A stretch of 64,000 bases of DNA, from contig NZ_JBAJII010000001.1 in NCBI RefSeq assembly GCF_036867195.1, forward strand, positions 2,666,001 to 2,730,000. The letters are read 5' to 3'. Positions 9,484-17,932 of this stretch are shown piece after piece (within the stretch, counting starts at the first letter, position 1; each line of letters begins with the position of its first letter). This DNA is from Arthrobacter sp. Soc17.1.1.1. Lineage in GTDB: Bacteria > Actinomycetota > Actinomycetes > Actinomycetales > Micrococcaceae. The notes under the pieces were generated by a model that was not told where the DNA came from, searched no databases, and worked only from the letters and a program-made list of their open reading frames with translations. A program made the translations under genes and the position numbers.

Positions 9484-9489
9484 AGGGTA
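9484..9489 (-). promoter_or_regulatory. Leaderless -10 element of moeZ
   Basis: TACCCT on the minus strand ends 5 bases before the moeZ ATG, with no ribosome binding site in between. It fits the TANNNT actinobacterial -10 of leaderless genes and supports the chosen start. Confidence 0.45.
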
Positions 9490-9642
9490 GAACCCGCCGC
9501 CGGTGCCGTGCCACCGGGCGCCGCGGGGCCGCGGCCCGCGGTGCGGCGTGACGCATCGGCCTGCCCGGCAGCAGCGGCGCGCGGCCTACCGGCGGGTAAA
9601 CTGGGCGGGCCCCCCGCCCGCAGAGCCCGAGGAACACCGTCC

Positions 9643-10263
9643 GTGAGTGCTGAACCGACCACCGCAGGAAAAGCCGTCCGGTTGCCGCGGGACGAGCGCC
9701 GGCGCCAGCTCCTGGCGGCCGCGCAGGAAGTCTTCGTGAGCAACGGGTACCACGGCGCAGCGATGGACGACATCGCGGTGGCGGCCCGCGTCAGCAAGCC
9801 GGTGCTGTACCAGCACTTCCCGGGCAAGCGGGACCTCTATCTCGCGCTGCTCGACGGGCACCTCGCCGAACTCACGCAGCTGCTCGTCGACGCACTGCGC
9901 TCCACCGACGACAACAAGCTGCGCGTCCACGCGACCATGCGCGCCTATTTCCAGTTCATCGCGCAGGACAGCCAGGCGCACCGGCTCGTGTTCGAATCGG
10001 ACATCGGCAACGAGCCCGACGTCCGGAGCCGGCTCGAGGAGTTCAACGCCCAGTTCGCGAGCGCCATCGCCGGGGTGATCGCGGGCGACACGCAGCTCTC
10101 GACGGTGGAGGCCACGCTCCTGGGCCGCGGGCTCGCGGGCATGGCCCAGGTCAGTGCGCGCTATTGGCTCGAGACCGAGGGCAGCCTCGACATCGATGCG
10201 GCGGCCGAGCTCGTCTACCGTTTAGCTTGGCGCGGAATCAGCCGTTTCCCCAAGGAGATCTAG
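9643..10263 (+). CDS. TetR/AcrR family transcriptional regulator
   Basis: A 206-residue regulator with an N-terminal TetR helix-turn-helix (residues about 18-64: RRRQLLAAAQEVFVSNGYH, MDDIAVAARVSKPVLYQHF) and a C-terminal ligand-binding, dimerising domain. GTG start at 9643 with GAGGA 9 bases upstream. It is divergent from moeZ and followed by a DUF3107 gene, a pairing I recall from mycobacteria (TetR next to a 9-kDa DUF3107 protein). Target and ligand cannot be read from the sequence. A small hairpin, GGGCGGG-CCC-CCCGCCC, lies at 9603-9619 in the likely leader. Confidence 0.88.
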   Translation: MSAEPTTAGKAVRLPRDERRRQLLAAAQEVFVSNGYHGAAMDDIAVAARVSKPVLYQHFPGKRDLYLALLDGHLAELTQLLVDALRSTDDNKLRVHATMRAYFQFIAQDSQAHRLVFESDIGNEPDVRSRLEEFNAQFASAIAGVIAGDTQLSTVEATLLGRGLAGMAQVSARYWLETEGSLDIDAAAELVYRLAWRGISRFPKEI

Positions 10264-10311
10264 GGTAGTTTTCGAAGCAGTAGAACGCCCATACAACAGG
10301 AGGCATACGCC

Positions 10312-10536
10312 GTGGAAGTCAAGATCGGTATCCAGAACGTCAACCGCGAGATCATCCTCGAATCCTCCGAGAGCGCTGACGCGATCGCCGACCTCGTGGC
10401 CCAGGCGATGAGCGGCGGCACCGAGCTGCGCCTCAAGGACACCAAGGGGCGCCAGGTGATCGTCCCGACGTCGGTACTCGGCTACGTCGAGATCGGCGCC
10501 GAGGAGACGCGCCGGGTGGGCTTCGGGGCGCTCTAG
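10312..10536 (+). CDS. DUF3107 family protein
   Basis: A 74-residue protein matching the actinobacterial DUF3107 family (MEVKIGIQNVNREIILES, ending GYVEIGAEETRRVGFG). Function is unknown; the family is small, soluble and widely conserved in actinobacteria. GTG start with a strong AGGAGG site 9 bases ahead. It lies 48 bases after the TetR gene on the same strand and is probably in the same transcript. A long hairpin follows. Confidence 0.9.
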   Translation: MEVKIGIQNVNREIILESSESADAIADLVAQAMSGGTELRLKDTKGRQVIVPTSVLGYVEIGAEETRRVGFGAL

Positions 10537-10561
10537 CCCAGGACGTTCCCCCTCGCTCCGG

Positions 10562-10599
10562 GACCCGTGCCCGGCGGTCTGCGCCGCCGGTCGCGGGTC
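10562..10599 (+). terminator. Hairpin terminator after the DUF3107 gene
   Basis: Two-tier hairpin: inner stem CCGGCGG-TCTGCG-CCGCCGG (10571-10590) flanked by outer arms GACCCG (10562-10567) and CGGGTC (10594-10599), followed by a short TTCTGCGTT. It lies between convergent genes and can serve both. Confidence 0.65.
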
Positions 10600-10647
10600 T
10601 TCTGCGTTCCGGCGACAGGCGCCGGGCCTCCGTCCCGGACGGTCCGC

Positions 10648-11382
10648 CTAGGCGGTGAGCCCGAGGGCGCTCATGCGCCGCGAGTGGTTCCGCGTGAGCT
10701 GCGCGAAGAGCGCCGTGGTGTGCTGCGTGTGGTCCGGCTCGTTCGCGAAGAGGAGCCCCGCGAGGTACTCGCGCTCGATCCCCACGCGCTGCGCCTGGGT
10801 CAGGGCCTCCCCCACCAGCCGCCGGCCCCAGAGCGCCAGGCGTGAGGCGAGCCGCGGATCGTCGGACAGTGCCTCCTTCAGACGGCGCTGCAGATGGGCC
10901 GCGCCGTCCCCTGTGTCGATGGCACTGATGAGTTCGCGGGTGCGCGGGTCGAAGCTGTCGGCGAGCGACCGGTAGAAATCGCCGGAGAAGGCATCGATGA
11001 CATAGGCCTTCATGAGGGACTCGTACCAGTCCCCGGGGCGGGTCCGCTCGTGGAAGGCGTCGATGGACGCCTGGAACGGTGCCATGGCGTCCTCGATCGT
11101 GATGCCGAGGTCCGCGAGGAACGCGGCCACCAGCTCGAAGTGCTCGAACTCCTGCACGGCCAGCCGGCCCAGGCCTGCGCGGTCCGTGAGGGTGGGCGAG
11201 AACCGGGCGTCGGAGGACAGCCGTTCGAATCCGGACAGCTCACCGTAGGCGACGATGCCGAGCAGATCGGTGACGAAGCGCGCGTAGAGGGGGTTGGCGA
11301 GCGGGTCCTCCGGGGCCTCGGGAACGGTGCGGTCCCGGGGGGTCGCCGAGAGGGCCGTGCTGTCGGTGGAGCCGTTGTTCAT
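10648..11382 (-). CDS. Ferritin-like (MiaE_2 type) protein
   Basis: A 244-residue helical protein resembling the actinobacterial ferritin-like family related to tRNA-(ms2io6A)-hydroxylase. Possible di-iron residues appear in helices: E and H in VQEFEHFELV, and later acidic/His positions in REYLAGLLFANEPDHTQH. The substrate is not established for this family, so I do not call it MiaE. The ATG at 11382 is favoured because a TACTCT -10 ends 7 bases upstream; the frame has an upstream start that would fall before that promoter. Confidence 0.78.
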   Translation of the reverse strand: MNNGSTDSTALSATPRDRTVPEAPEDPLANPLYARFVTDLLGIVAYGELSGFERLSSDARFSPTLTDRAGLGRLAVQEFEHFELVAAFLADLGITIEDAMAPFQASIDAFHERTRPGDWYESLMKAYVIDAFSGDFYRSLADSFDPRTRELISAIDTGDGAAHLQRRLKEALSDDPRLASRLALWGRRLVGEALTQAQRVGIEREYLAGLLFANEPDHTQHTTALFAQLTRNHSRRMSALGLTA

Positions 11383-11389
11383 TCTGCTA

Positions 11390-11395
11390 AGAGTA
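11390..11395 (-). promoter_or_regulatory. Leaderless -10 element of the ferritin-like gene
   Basis: TACTCT on the minus strand, 7 bases before the ATG at 11382; no Shine-Dalgarno sequence in the gap. Confidence 0.45.
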
Positions 11396-11549
11396 CGCAC
11401 TCCCCGGGGCGCGGCAACCGGTCGTGCGGCGTCGCGATCTGTTGCGCACCGCCGTCGCCCGTCTATGCTCGGTCCCGGCCCGACGCACCACGCGCGCCGG
11501 ACGGATCATCGCAGACCCGGGCCACGGGCCCGACGGAAGGCAGGATCGC

Positions 11550-11996
11550 ATGGAGTTCTCGGGTGTCCTCGAACTGGCGGGCCGCACGGCGACGGGCATC
11601 GAGGTGCCCGAGGAGGTGCTGACGGCGCTCGGCGGCGGCAGGCGCCCGGCAGTGACGGTGACGCTCGGTGACTACACCTTCCGCACCACCGTCGGGTCGA
11701 TGAACGGCCGCGCGATGATCCCCGTCAGCGCCGAGCACCGGAACGGCGCAGGGCTGGCAGCACACCAGACGGTCACGGTGGACCTCGCCCTGGACCGTGA
11801 GGAGCGGACGGTCGACGTGCCGGAGGATCTCGCCGTCGCCCTCTCGGCCGATCCCGCACTCGTCGCGGCGTTCGGCGCCCTGTCCGTCAGCCGGCGGAAG
11901 GCGCTCGTCCTGCCGATCGAGCAGGCGAAGGGCGCCGACACGCGTGGACGCCGCGTCCTGAAGGCCGTCGACTCGCTCCGCGCCCGGGAGTCCTAG
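11550..11996 (+). CDS. DUF1905/OmdA-type (YdeI-like) protein
   Basis: A 148-residue protein. The first two thirds look like DUF1905 (MEFSGVLELAGRTATGIEVPEEVL, a small beta-barrel) and the C-terminus like the OmdA/YdeI helical domain (ALSVSRRKALVLPIEQAKGADTRGRRV). Biochemical role is unknown; related proteins have been tied to antimicrobial peptide or stress resistance in other bacteria. ATG with GAAGG about 9 bases upstream. It stands between a divergent ferritin-like gene and the RNB ribonuclease gene. Confidence 0.75.
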   Translation: MEFSGVLELAGRTATGIEVPEEVLTALGGGRRPAVTVTLGDYTFRTTVGSMNGRAMIPVSAEHRNGAGLAAHQTVTVDLALDREERTVDVPEDLAVALSADPALVAAFGALSVSRRKALVLPIEQAKGADTRGRRVLKAVDSLRARES

Positions 11997-12047
11997 CAAC
12001 CCCCGGGTCCCGGCGGCCGGGGCATCCCCGATGTCTGTGACGTGCGT

Positions 12048-12053
12048 TACCGT
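12048..12053 (+). promoter_or_regulatory. Leaderless -10 element of the RNB gene
   Basis: TACCGT ends 7 bases before the GTG at 12061. It supports that GTG over the more upstream in-frame ATG at 12031, which would precede the promoter. Confidence 0.45.
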
Positions 12054-12060
12054 AAGGCGT

Positions 12061-13566
12061 GTGCCCGCACAGCATATGGATCTCAGGGACCGCGAGTCCC
12101 AGCAGCGCCTCACGGAGTCGCTGCGTGCCCTGCGTGAGGAACTCGAGGTCCGCGAGGACTTCCCCGAGGACGTCCTCGCGGAGGCCCGGGACGCCGTAGC
12201 GGCCCTGGACCTCCCGGAGACGGACCTGCGGGATCTGCCGTTCCTCACCATCGACCCTCCGGGCTCCACCGACCTCGACCAGGCCGTGCATCTCGGGCGC
12301 ACCGGCACGGGGGCCCCGGGCGCCGGCTACGAGGTCTGGTACGCGATCGCCGACGTGCCGCTCTTCGTCCGGCCCGGCGGCGCCGTCGACGCGGAGGCTC
12401 GACTGCGCGGGCAGACCCTGTACGCACCGGACGGACGGATCTCGCTGCACCCGGAGGTCATCTCCGAGGACGCCGCAAGCCTCCTCCCCGACGCCGACCG
12501 CCCCGCCTTCGTCTGGCACTTCCGTCTCGACGGCGAGGCGGTCGTGCAGTCGGTGACCGTCGGCCGCGCCGTCGTCCGCAGCCGGCGCCAACTCACGTAC
12601 GCGCAGGTGCAGGCGGAGATCGACGCCGGTACCGCCGACGAGCAGCTCACCCTCCTGCGGGAGATCGGGATACGCCGGATCCAGCAGGAGCTCGACCGCG
12701 GCGGCGCGAGCCTCAACCTGCCCCGCCAGGAGATCACGCACGACGGCGAGAGCTACGGGATCGTCACGGAGCCCGCCCTGCCCTGCGAGGACTGGAACGC
12801 GCAGATCTCCCTCATGACCGGCATGGCCGCGGCCCGCATGATGATCGACGGCGGCATCGGGATCCTGCGCACCATGCCCGAGCCCGACGACGGCGCGCTC
12901 TCGAAGTTCCGGCGCCAGTCCGAGGCGCTCGAGCACCCCTGGCCGGCGGGCCTGCCCTATGGCGCGTTCCTGCGCACGCTCGACGTCACCGACCCGCGGC
13001 AACTCGCGCTGATGCACGCCGCGGCGTCGCTCTTCCGGGGCGCGGGCTACACCGCGTTCGACGGGGAGGTGCCCGACGCCGTCGTGCAGTCAGCGATCGC
13101 GGCCCCGTACGCGCACACCACCGCTCCCCTCCGGCGCCTCGTGGACCGTTTCGTCCTCGTGATCTGCGCGTCGCTCTGCGCGGGCGAGGAGGTGCCCGGG
13201 TGGGTGCGGTCGGCCCTCCCGGACCTCAACGCCCTCATGGCGTCCTCGAACCAGACGGCATCCCGCCTCGATTCGGGCGCCATGGACGCCGTGCAGGCCG
13301 CACTGCTGAGCAACCGCATCGGGGAGGCCTTCTCCGCCGTCGTGCTGCAGGGCTCGCCACCCGCCGTCGAGGACGCGCCCGGCAAGCAGGCCCCGCGCCT
13401 GTCCGGGACCGTGCAGGTCACCGAGCCGCCGCTCGAGGCGAAGTGCTACGGCGAGCTGGTGGCGGGTGAGCGCGTCACCGTGGTGCTGCTGGAGGCCGAT
13501 ATCGCCCGCCGTCGCCTGCGCTTCGAGGTCAAGCCACCCGATGCACCCACGCGCAGCCCGCGGTGA
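12061..13566 (+). CDS. RNB-domain ribonuclease (RNase II/R family)
   Basis: A 501-residue single-strand 3'-5' exoribonuclease of the RNB superfamily. The catalytic motif is LTIDPPGSTDLDQAVHL: Asp65, Asp71 and Asp73 match three of the four magnesium-binding aspartates of RNase II, and the fourth is Gln74. Later RNB segments (PYAHTTAPLRRLVDRFV, LNLPRQEI) are normal. It lacks the long N-terminal cold-shock domains of RNase R, so it is a compact actinobacterial type. GTG 12061 is chosen on promoter position; ATG 12076 is another option. A 14-bp terminator hairpin follows. Confidence 0.88.
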   Translation: MPAQHMDLRDRESQQRLTESLRALREELEVREDFPEDVLAEARDAVAALDLPETDLRDLPFLTIDPPGSTDLDQAVHLGRTGTGAPGAGYEVWYAIADVPLFVRPGGAVDAEARLRGQTLYAPDGRISLHPEVISEDAASLLPDADRPAFVWHFRLDGEAVVQSVTVGRAVVRSRRQLTYAQVQAEIDAGTADEQLTLLREIGIRRIQQELDRGGASLNLPRQEITHDGESYGIVTEPALPCEDWNAQISLMTGMAAARMMIDGGIGILRTMPEPDDGALSKFRRQSEALEHPWPAGLPYGAFLRTLDVTDPRQLALMHAAASLFRGAGYTAFDGEVPDAVVQSAIAAPYAHTTAPLRRLVDRFVLVICASLCAGEEVPGWVRSALPDLNALMASSNQTASRLDSGAMDAVQAALLSNRIGEAFSAVVLQGSPPAVEDAPGKQAPRLSGTVQVTEPPLEAKCYGELVAGERVTVVLLEADIARRRLRFEVKPPDAPTRSPR

Positions 13567-13590
13567 CACCTGCCAGTGGACGCCTCGACC

Positions 13591-13621
13591 CGCCTGCCGC
13601 CGGTGACACCGGCGGCAGGCG
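13591..13621 (+). terminator. Perfect 14-bp hairpin after the RNB gene
   Basis: CGCCTGCCGCCGGT, a 3-base loop GAC, then the exact reverse complement. No U-tract follows, which is common for actinobacterial terminators. Confidence 0.75.
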
Positions 13622-13864
13622 GGCAGGGTAGGCTTGAGGCTGTAGTAATGGATGCCCGGTCGTTATCACTCTCCGATAACCCGCAGTACCTACTCGATCC
13701 CGAGTTCCCGCGGGCGCAGGTCCTCCTTCGCAGCCCGCACGCAGTAGCAAGCCCGCGATCGGCTTCCACTGGACGCCCTGGCGCCCGCCGATACGCTCCG
13801 CCCCGGATGAATCGATCCCGGCGTCGAGCCTCAGCGGCCGCGGGGCCTGAATGAACGGTAGAAC
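13622..13864 (+). other. Untranslated leader of the DEAD-box helicase gene
   Basis: A 243-base gap between the RNB terminator and the helicase start with no convincing gene in any frame. It holds the inverted repeat GTTATC-N7-GATAAC (13662-13680). Long structured leaders are known for cold-induced DEAD-box helicase genes, so this may be a temperature- or autoregulated leader; that is inference. No good -10/-35 pair was found. Confidence 0.4.
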
Positions 13865-15580
13865 GTGCACGACATCAACTCAGGCAATACCCCGGTGACG
13901 GACGCCCACCACCTCGTCGCCGACAATTCGGCCGACGCCGTCGACGTCGAGGAGACGCTGGTCACCACGGAGGAGCCGCACGCGGCCGTCCCCGAGACCT
14001 TCGCCGACTTCAACGTCCGGCCCGACATCGTCGAGTCCCTCGCGGACGCCGGCATCATCCACCCCTTCCCCATCCAGGCGATGACACTCTCGATCGCCCT
14101 CGGCGGACACGACATCATCGGCCAGGCGAAGACCGGCACGGGCAAGACCCTCGGTTTCGGCATCCCGGCGATCCAGCGCGTCGTGGGCCCCGATGACGCC
14201 GACTACGAGAAACTCCCGGTGCCCGGCGCGCCACAGGCCCTCGTCGTCGTCCCGACGCGCGAGCTCGCCGTGCAGGTGGCGAACGATCTGACGACGGCGG
14301 CGAAGAAGCGCAACGCGCGCATCGTCACCATCTACGGGGGCCGTGCGTACGAGCCCCAGATCGAGGCGATCAAGAAGGGCGTCGAGATCGTGGTCGGGAC
14401 CCCCGGGCGCCTGATCGACCTGTACCGGCAGAAGCTGCTGGTGCTCAAGAACGTCAAGATCGTGGTGCTCGACGAGGCCGACGAGATGCTCGACCTCGGC
14501 TTCCTGCCCGACGTCGAGACCCTCATCGCCGCGACGCCGCCGGTGCGCCAGACGCTCCTGTTCTCCGCGACCATGCCCGGCCCCGTCATCGCGATGGCAC
14601 GCCGCTACATGACGCAGCCCACGCACATCAGGGCCGCGGATCCCGAGGACGAGGGCATCACCAAGAAGGACATCCGCCAGGTCATCTACCGGGCGCACAA
14701 CCTGGACAAGGCCGAGGTGGTGGCCCGCATCCTGCAGGCCCGGGGCCGTGGCCGCGCCATCATCTTCTGCAAGACCAAGCGCACCGCCGCCAAGCTCTCC
14801 GAGGAACTGATCGACCGCGGCTTCGCGGCCGGCGCCATCCACGGCGACCTCGGCCAGGGCGCCCGCGAGCAGGCGCTGCGGGCGTTCCGCGGTGACAAGA
14901 TCGACGTGCTCGTCGCCACCGAGGTCGCCGCACGCGGCATCGACGTCGAGGACATCACGCACGTCATCAACTACCAGTGCCCCGAGGACGAGAAGGCCTA
15001 CCTGCACCGCGTGGGACGCACGGGCCGCGCCGGCAAGAAGGGCACGGCTGTCACGTTCGTGGACTGGGACGACGTCCCGCGCTGGGGCCTGATCAACAAG
15101 GCGCTCGGTCTCGACACGCCCGAGCCCGTCGAGACCTACTCCTCGTCCCCGCACCTCTACACGGACCTCGACATCCCGGAGGGCACCAAGGGACGCCTGC
15201 CCCGCAAGGACCGCAAGCTCGCCGGCATCCAGGCCGAGGTCCTCGAGGACCTCGGCGAGACCGGCAAGCGCGGCGGCGGCGCGCACGGCGACGACGGCGG
15301 ACGCGGTCGTTCCGGCGGACGCGGTGGCCCGCGCCGCGACGGCTCCGGTTCGGGCTCGGCCTCCGGCGACGGCTCGAGGGGTTCGCGCGGCCGTGGCGGC
15401 GCCGGCTCCGGCGGCTCCGGTTCGCCCGCCGCGTCGGCTCCGGTCGATACGGCCGAGGGCGGCGCACGCCGTCGCCGTCCCGAGGGTGAGGCGCCGTCGG
15501 GCGATCGTCCGCGCCGCAGCCGGACCCGCCGCCGCAACGGCGAGGTCGTCGGGAAGCCTGCCGGCGGCACGGAGGACTGA
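13865..15580 (+). CDS. DEAD-box ATP-dependent RNA helicase
   Basis: A 571-residue RNA helicase. Motifs in order: Q-motif (FPIQAMTL), motif I GQAKTGTGKT, Ia PTRELAVQV, II VLDEADEMLD, III SATMPG, V VATEVAARGIDVE, VI HRVGRTGRAGKKG. The C-terminal 110 residues are Arg/Gly/Ser-rich and basic (GRSGGRGGPRR, SRGRGG), an RNA-binding tail. Likely roles are ribosome assembly and RNA decay, and the upstream RNB ribonuclease fits this. The GTG start has only a weak GGTAGA site, so initiation may depend on the leader. A methyltransferase gene follows 6 bases after the stop. Confidence 0.95.
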   Translation: MHDINSGNTPVTDAHHLVADNSADAVDVEETLVTTEEPHAAVPETFADFNVRPDIVESLADAGIIHPFPIQAMTLSIALGGHDIIGQAKTGTGKTLGFGIPAIQRVVGPDDADYEKLPVPGAPQALVVVPTRELAVQVANDLTTAAKKRNARIVTIYGGRAYEPQIEAIKKGVEIVVGTPGRLIDLYRQKLLVLKNVKIVVLDEADEMLDLGFLPDVETLIAATPPVRQTLLFSATMPGPVIAMARRYMTQPTHIRAADPEDEGITKKDIRQVIYRAHNLDKAEVVARILQARGRGRAIIFCKTKRTAAKLSEELIDRGFAAGAIHGDLGQGAREQALRAFRGDKIDVLVATEVAARGIDVEDITHVINYQCPEDEKAYLHRVGRTGRAGKKGTAVTFVDWDDVPRWGLINKALGLDTPEPVETYSSSPHLYTDLDIPEGTKGRLPRKDRKLAGIQAEVLEDLGETGKRGGGAHGDDGGRGRSGGRGGPRRDGSGSGSASGDGSRGSRGRGGAGSGGSGSPAASAPVDTAEGGARRRRPEGEAPSGDRPRRSRTRRRNGEVVGKPAGGTED

Positions 15581-15586
15581 CACCCG

Positions 15587-16456
15587 GTGTCGGAGCTTCC
15601 TGCGCCGTCCGCGCCTCCCCCGTGGAGTGCGGACGGCGCCAATCTCGTGGTGCACGCCGACAACGCGGAGTACCTCGCAACCCTGCCCGACGCGGCGTTC
15701 ACGATGATCTACGTGGACCCGCCGTTCAACACGGGCCGTGTGCAGCGCCGCCAGCAGACCTCCATGGTGCGGGCTGTGCAGGGCGAAGGGGACCGTGTGG
15801 GCTTCAAGGGCCTGTCCTACTCGACGGTCAAGGGGATGCTCGCGAGCTACGACGACGCCTTCGAGGACTACTGGGACTTCCTCTGGCCCCGCCTCGCGGA
15901 GGCGTGGCGGCTCCTGGCCGACGACGGCACGCTGTACCTGCACCTGGACTACCGCGAGGTGCACTACGCGAAGGTGATGCTGGACGCCCTGTTCGGGCGC
16001 GAGTGCTTCCTGAACGAGATCATCTGGGCCTACGACTACGGCGCGAGGGCGAAGCGGAAGTGGCCGGCGAAGCACGACAACATCCTCGTGTACGTCAAGA
16101 ACCCCGCGGGCTACTACTTCAACAGTGACGAGGTGGACCGGGAGCCGTACATGGCGCCGGGCCTCGTGACCGCGGAGAAGGCGGCCCTGGGCAAGCTGCC
16201 CACCGACGTGTGGTGGCACACCATCGTGTCGCCGACGGGGCGGGAGAAGACCGGCTACCCCACGCAGAAGCCCGAGGGCCTGCTGCGGCGCGCCGTCGCG
16301 GCCAGCAGCCGTGAGGGTGACTGGGTGCTCGACTTCTTCGCGGGCTCGGGGACCCTCGGGGCCGTGGCCGGGAAGCTCGGCCGCCGCTTCGTCTGCGTGG
16401 ACCGCAACCCGCAGGCCGTCGAGGTCATGCATGCGCGCCTCGCCCCCTGGACCTGA
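15587..16456 (+). CDS. Site-specific DNA methyltransferase (amino-group, beta-type order)
   Basis: A 289-residue AdoMet-dependent methyltransferase. Motif IV DPPFNTG (44-50) marks N6-adenine or N4-cytosine amino methylation, and motif I FAGSGT (251-256) lies near the C-terminus, the order of beta-class enzymes. The target-recognition part between them is short. No restriction endonuclease gene is nearby, so it is an orphan. GTG start 6 bases after the helicase stop, so it is probably co-transcribed with the helicase. An RNA substrate cannot be excluded given this linkage. Confidence 0.9.
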   Translation: MSELPAPSAPPPWSADGANLVVHADNAEYLATLPDAAFTMIYVDPPFNTGRVQRRQQTSMVRAVQGEGDRVGFKGLSYSTVKGMLASYDDAFEDYWDFLWPRLAEAWRLLADDGTLYLHLDYREVHYAKVMLDALFGRECFLNEIIWAYDYGARAKRKWPAKHDNILVYVKNPAGYYFNSDEVDREPYMAPGLVTAEKAALGKLPTDVWWHTIVSPTGREKTGYPTQKPEGLLRRAVAASSREGDWVLDFFAGSGTLGAVAGKLGRRFVCVDRNPQAVEVMHARLAPWT

Positions 16457-16516
16457 CTTCCGGGTCGGCGACCGGCGGTCGGGCCCTGCCGGGCCCCTGG
16501 CCGCCGCGCGCCGGGT

Positions 16517-17359
16517 CTAGCGCGCAGCGGTACCGGTCGCGAGCGACATGATGGCCTCGAGGGTCTCCTCCGACGTGACGTTCTCCCCCAGCAGGTTCGG
16601 CTTGCCGCTGCCGTGGTAGTCGCTGGATCCCGTGACGAGCAGCCCGTGGTCCCGTGCGATCCTCCGCAGTTCGACGCGCGCCTCCTCGGGATTGTCACGG
16701 TGCTCCACCTCGAGGCCCAGCAGCCCGGCGTCGATCATCTCGTTGATCACCGCGCCGCCCACCACGGCTCCGCGGTTGAACGCCGACGGGTGCGCGAAGA
16801 CCGGCACACCGCCCGCCTCCCGGATGAGCGCGACGGCGGCCGCGGGGTGCGGGGCGTAGTGGCTGACCCAGTACGGCGAGCGCGCGGTGAGGATGCGTTC
16901 GAACGCCTCCGTGCGCGTCTCCACGACCCCGAGGGCGATCAGCGCGTCGGCGATGTGCGGGCGGCCCACCGTGGCCCCCTCGGTCACGTGCTGCTGCACC
17001 AGCTCCCAGGTGATCGGGAAGTCGCCGGACATCAGCTCGACCATGCGCCGTGCCCGCGTCAGCCGTGCAGAGCGCGACTTCGCGATCTCCTCGGCCAGCC
17101 CGGCGTGGGCGGGGTCGTGCAGGTAGGACAGCACGTGCACACTGATGCCGGTGTCCGTGCGGCAGGAGACCTCCATGCCGGGCACGAAGCCGAGGCCGAG
17201 CTCGTCCGCGGCGGTCCTCGCCCGCTCCCACCCGGCGGTGGAGTCGTGGTCGGTGAGCGCGACGACGTCGAGCCCTGCAGCGACCGCCGAGCGGATCAGG
17301 ACGTCGGGGTCCTCGGTGCCGTCCGAGACGTTCGAGTGGGTGTGCAGATCGATTCTCAC
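16517..17359 (-). CDS. PHP-domain phosphoesterase
   Basis: A 280-residue PHP protein. It starts RIDLHTHSNVSDG with metal ligands His6, His8 and Asp13, and has ALTDHDST, GMEVSC, VFAHPS and SSDYHGSG for the remaining metal sites. The length and organisation resemble YciV/RnmA-type enzymes that hydrolyse nucleoside 3',5'-bisphosphates or short RNA ends; the exact substrate is not provable here. GTG at 17359 is chosen because TAGATT lies 7 bases upstream; the open frame extends further without motifs. Convergent with the methyltransferase gene. Confidence 0.88.
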   Translation of the reverse strand: MRIDLHTHSNVSDGTEDPDVLIRSAVAAGLDVVALTDHDSTAGWERARTAADELGLGFVPGMEVSCRTDTGISVHVLSYLHDPAHAGLAEEIAKSRSARLTRARRMVELMSGDFPITWELVQQHVTEGATVGRPHIADALIALGVVETRTEAFERILTARSPYWVSHYAPHPAAAVALIREAGGVPVFAHPSAFNRGAVVGGAVINEMIDAGLLGLEVEHRDNPEEARVELRRIARDHGLLVTGSSDYHGSGKPNLLGENVTSEETLEAIMSLATGTAAR

Positions 17360-17366
17360 CGGATCC

Positions 17367-17372
17367 AATCTA
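17367..17372 (-). promoter_or_regulatory. Leaderless -10 element of the PHP gene
   Basis: TAGATT on the minus strand ends 7 bases before the GTG at 17359, with no ribosome binding site. Confidence 0.5.
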
Positions 17373-17482
17373 CGCGCCGCGCCCCCCGGGCCCCGCCACC
17401 GGTGCCTGCGCCGCACCGGTCACCAGGACGAGCGTGCCCGCCACCTGCCCGCCCTCGCTCCGGCGGTGCGCCTCCGCGACCC

Positions 17483-17932
17483 TCATGGCGTCGTCCTGCC
17501 TGACGGACGGACGAGGGACAGGAGCCGTCGGAGGTCCGCGACCTCGTCCGTGGTCAGGTCGTCGAAACGGGGTGCGATGGCCTCGATCCAGCCGCGCTGG
17601 TACCCGGCGACCTCCGTGTGCGCCTGGTCGGTCAGCCGCACGATCCGCGCACGCGCGTCGGCGGGATCGACGTCGACCGTCACGAGGCCGGCTTTCCTGA
17701 GCAGGTCCACCTGCTGGCTCACCGCTCCGCTGGTGACGTCGAGCAGGGCGGCGAGCGCCCCGATGCCCAGCCCGCCGGTCCGCGACAGCTGGTACAGCAC
17801 GTTCATCCGGGTCCGCCCGAGGTGCCGCTCGCGGAACGGGTACGGGCCCGCCGCCGCGAGGTCCCTCGTCAGCGATGCCATGGTGTCGATCGCCTCGGCG
17901 AGCAGCGCGTCCCGTGGGAGGTCGGCGGGCAT
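17483..17932 (-). CDS. MarR family transcriptional regulator
   Basis: A 149-residue MarR-type winged helix-turn-helix regulator: N-terminal dimer helix, then NVLYQLSRTGGLGIGALAALLDVTSGAVSQQVDLL as the DNA-binding helices and VDPADARARIVRLT as the wing. The ATG shares its A with the stop of the upstream truncated oxidoreductase gene (TGATG), so the two form a coupled operon. A palindrome upstream of that operon (18204-18219) is a likely autoregulatory operator. The inducer is unknown; MarR/NmrA-like pairs often respond to quinones or other electrophiles. Confidence 0.9.
   Translation of the reverse strand: MPADLPRDALLAEAIDTMASLTRDLAAAGPYPFRERHLGRTRMNVLYQLSRTGGLGIGALAALLDVTSGAVSQQVDLLRKAGLVTVDVDPADARARIVRLTDQAHTEVAGYQRGWIEAIAPRFDDLTTDEVADLRRLLSLVRPSGRTTP

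Noticed and set aside
13880..16432. 850-codon leftward frame opposite the helicase and methyltransferase
   Set aside because: It is the mirror of two well-supported genes and has the His/Val/Asp-rich composition of antisense frames in high-GC DNA.
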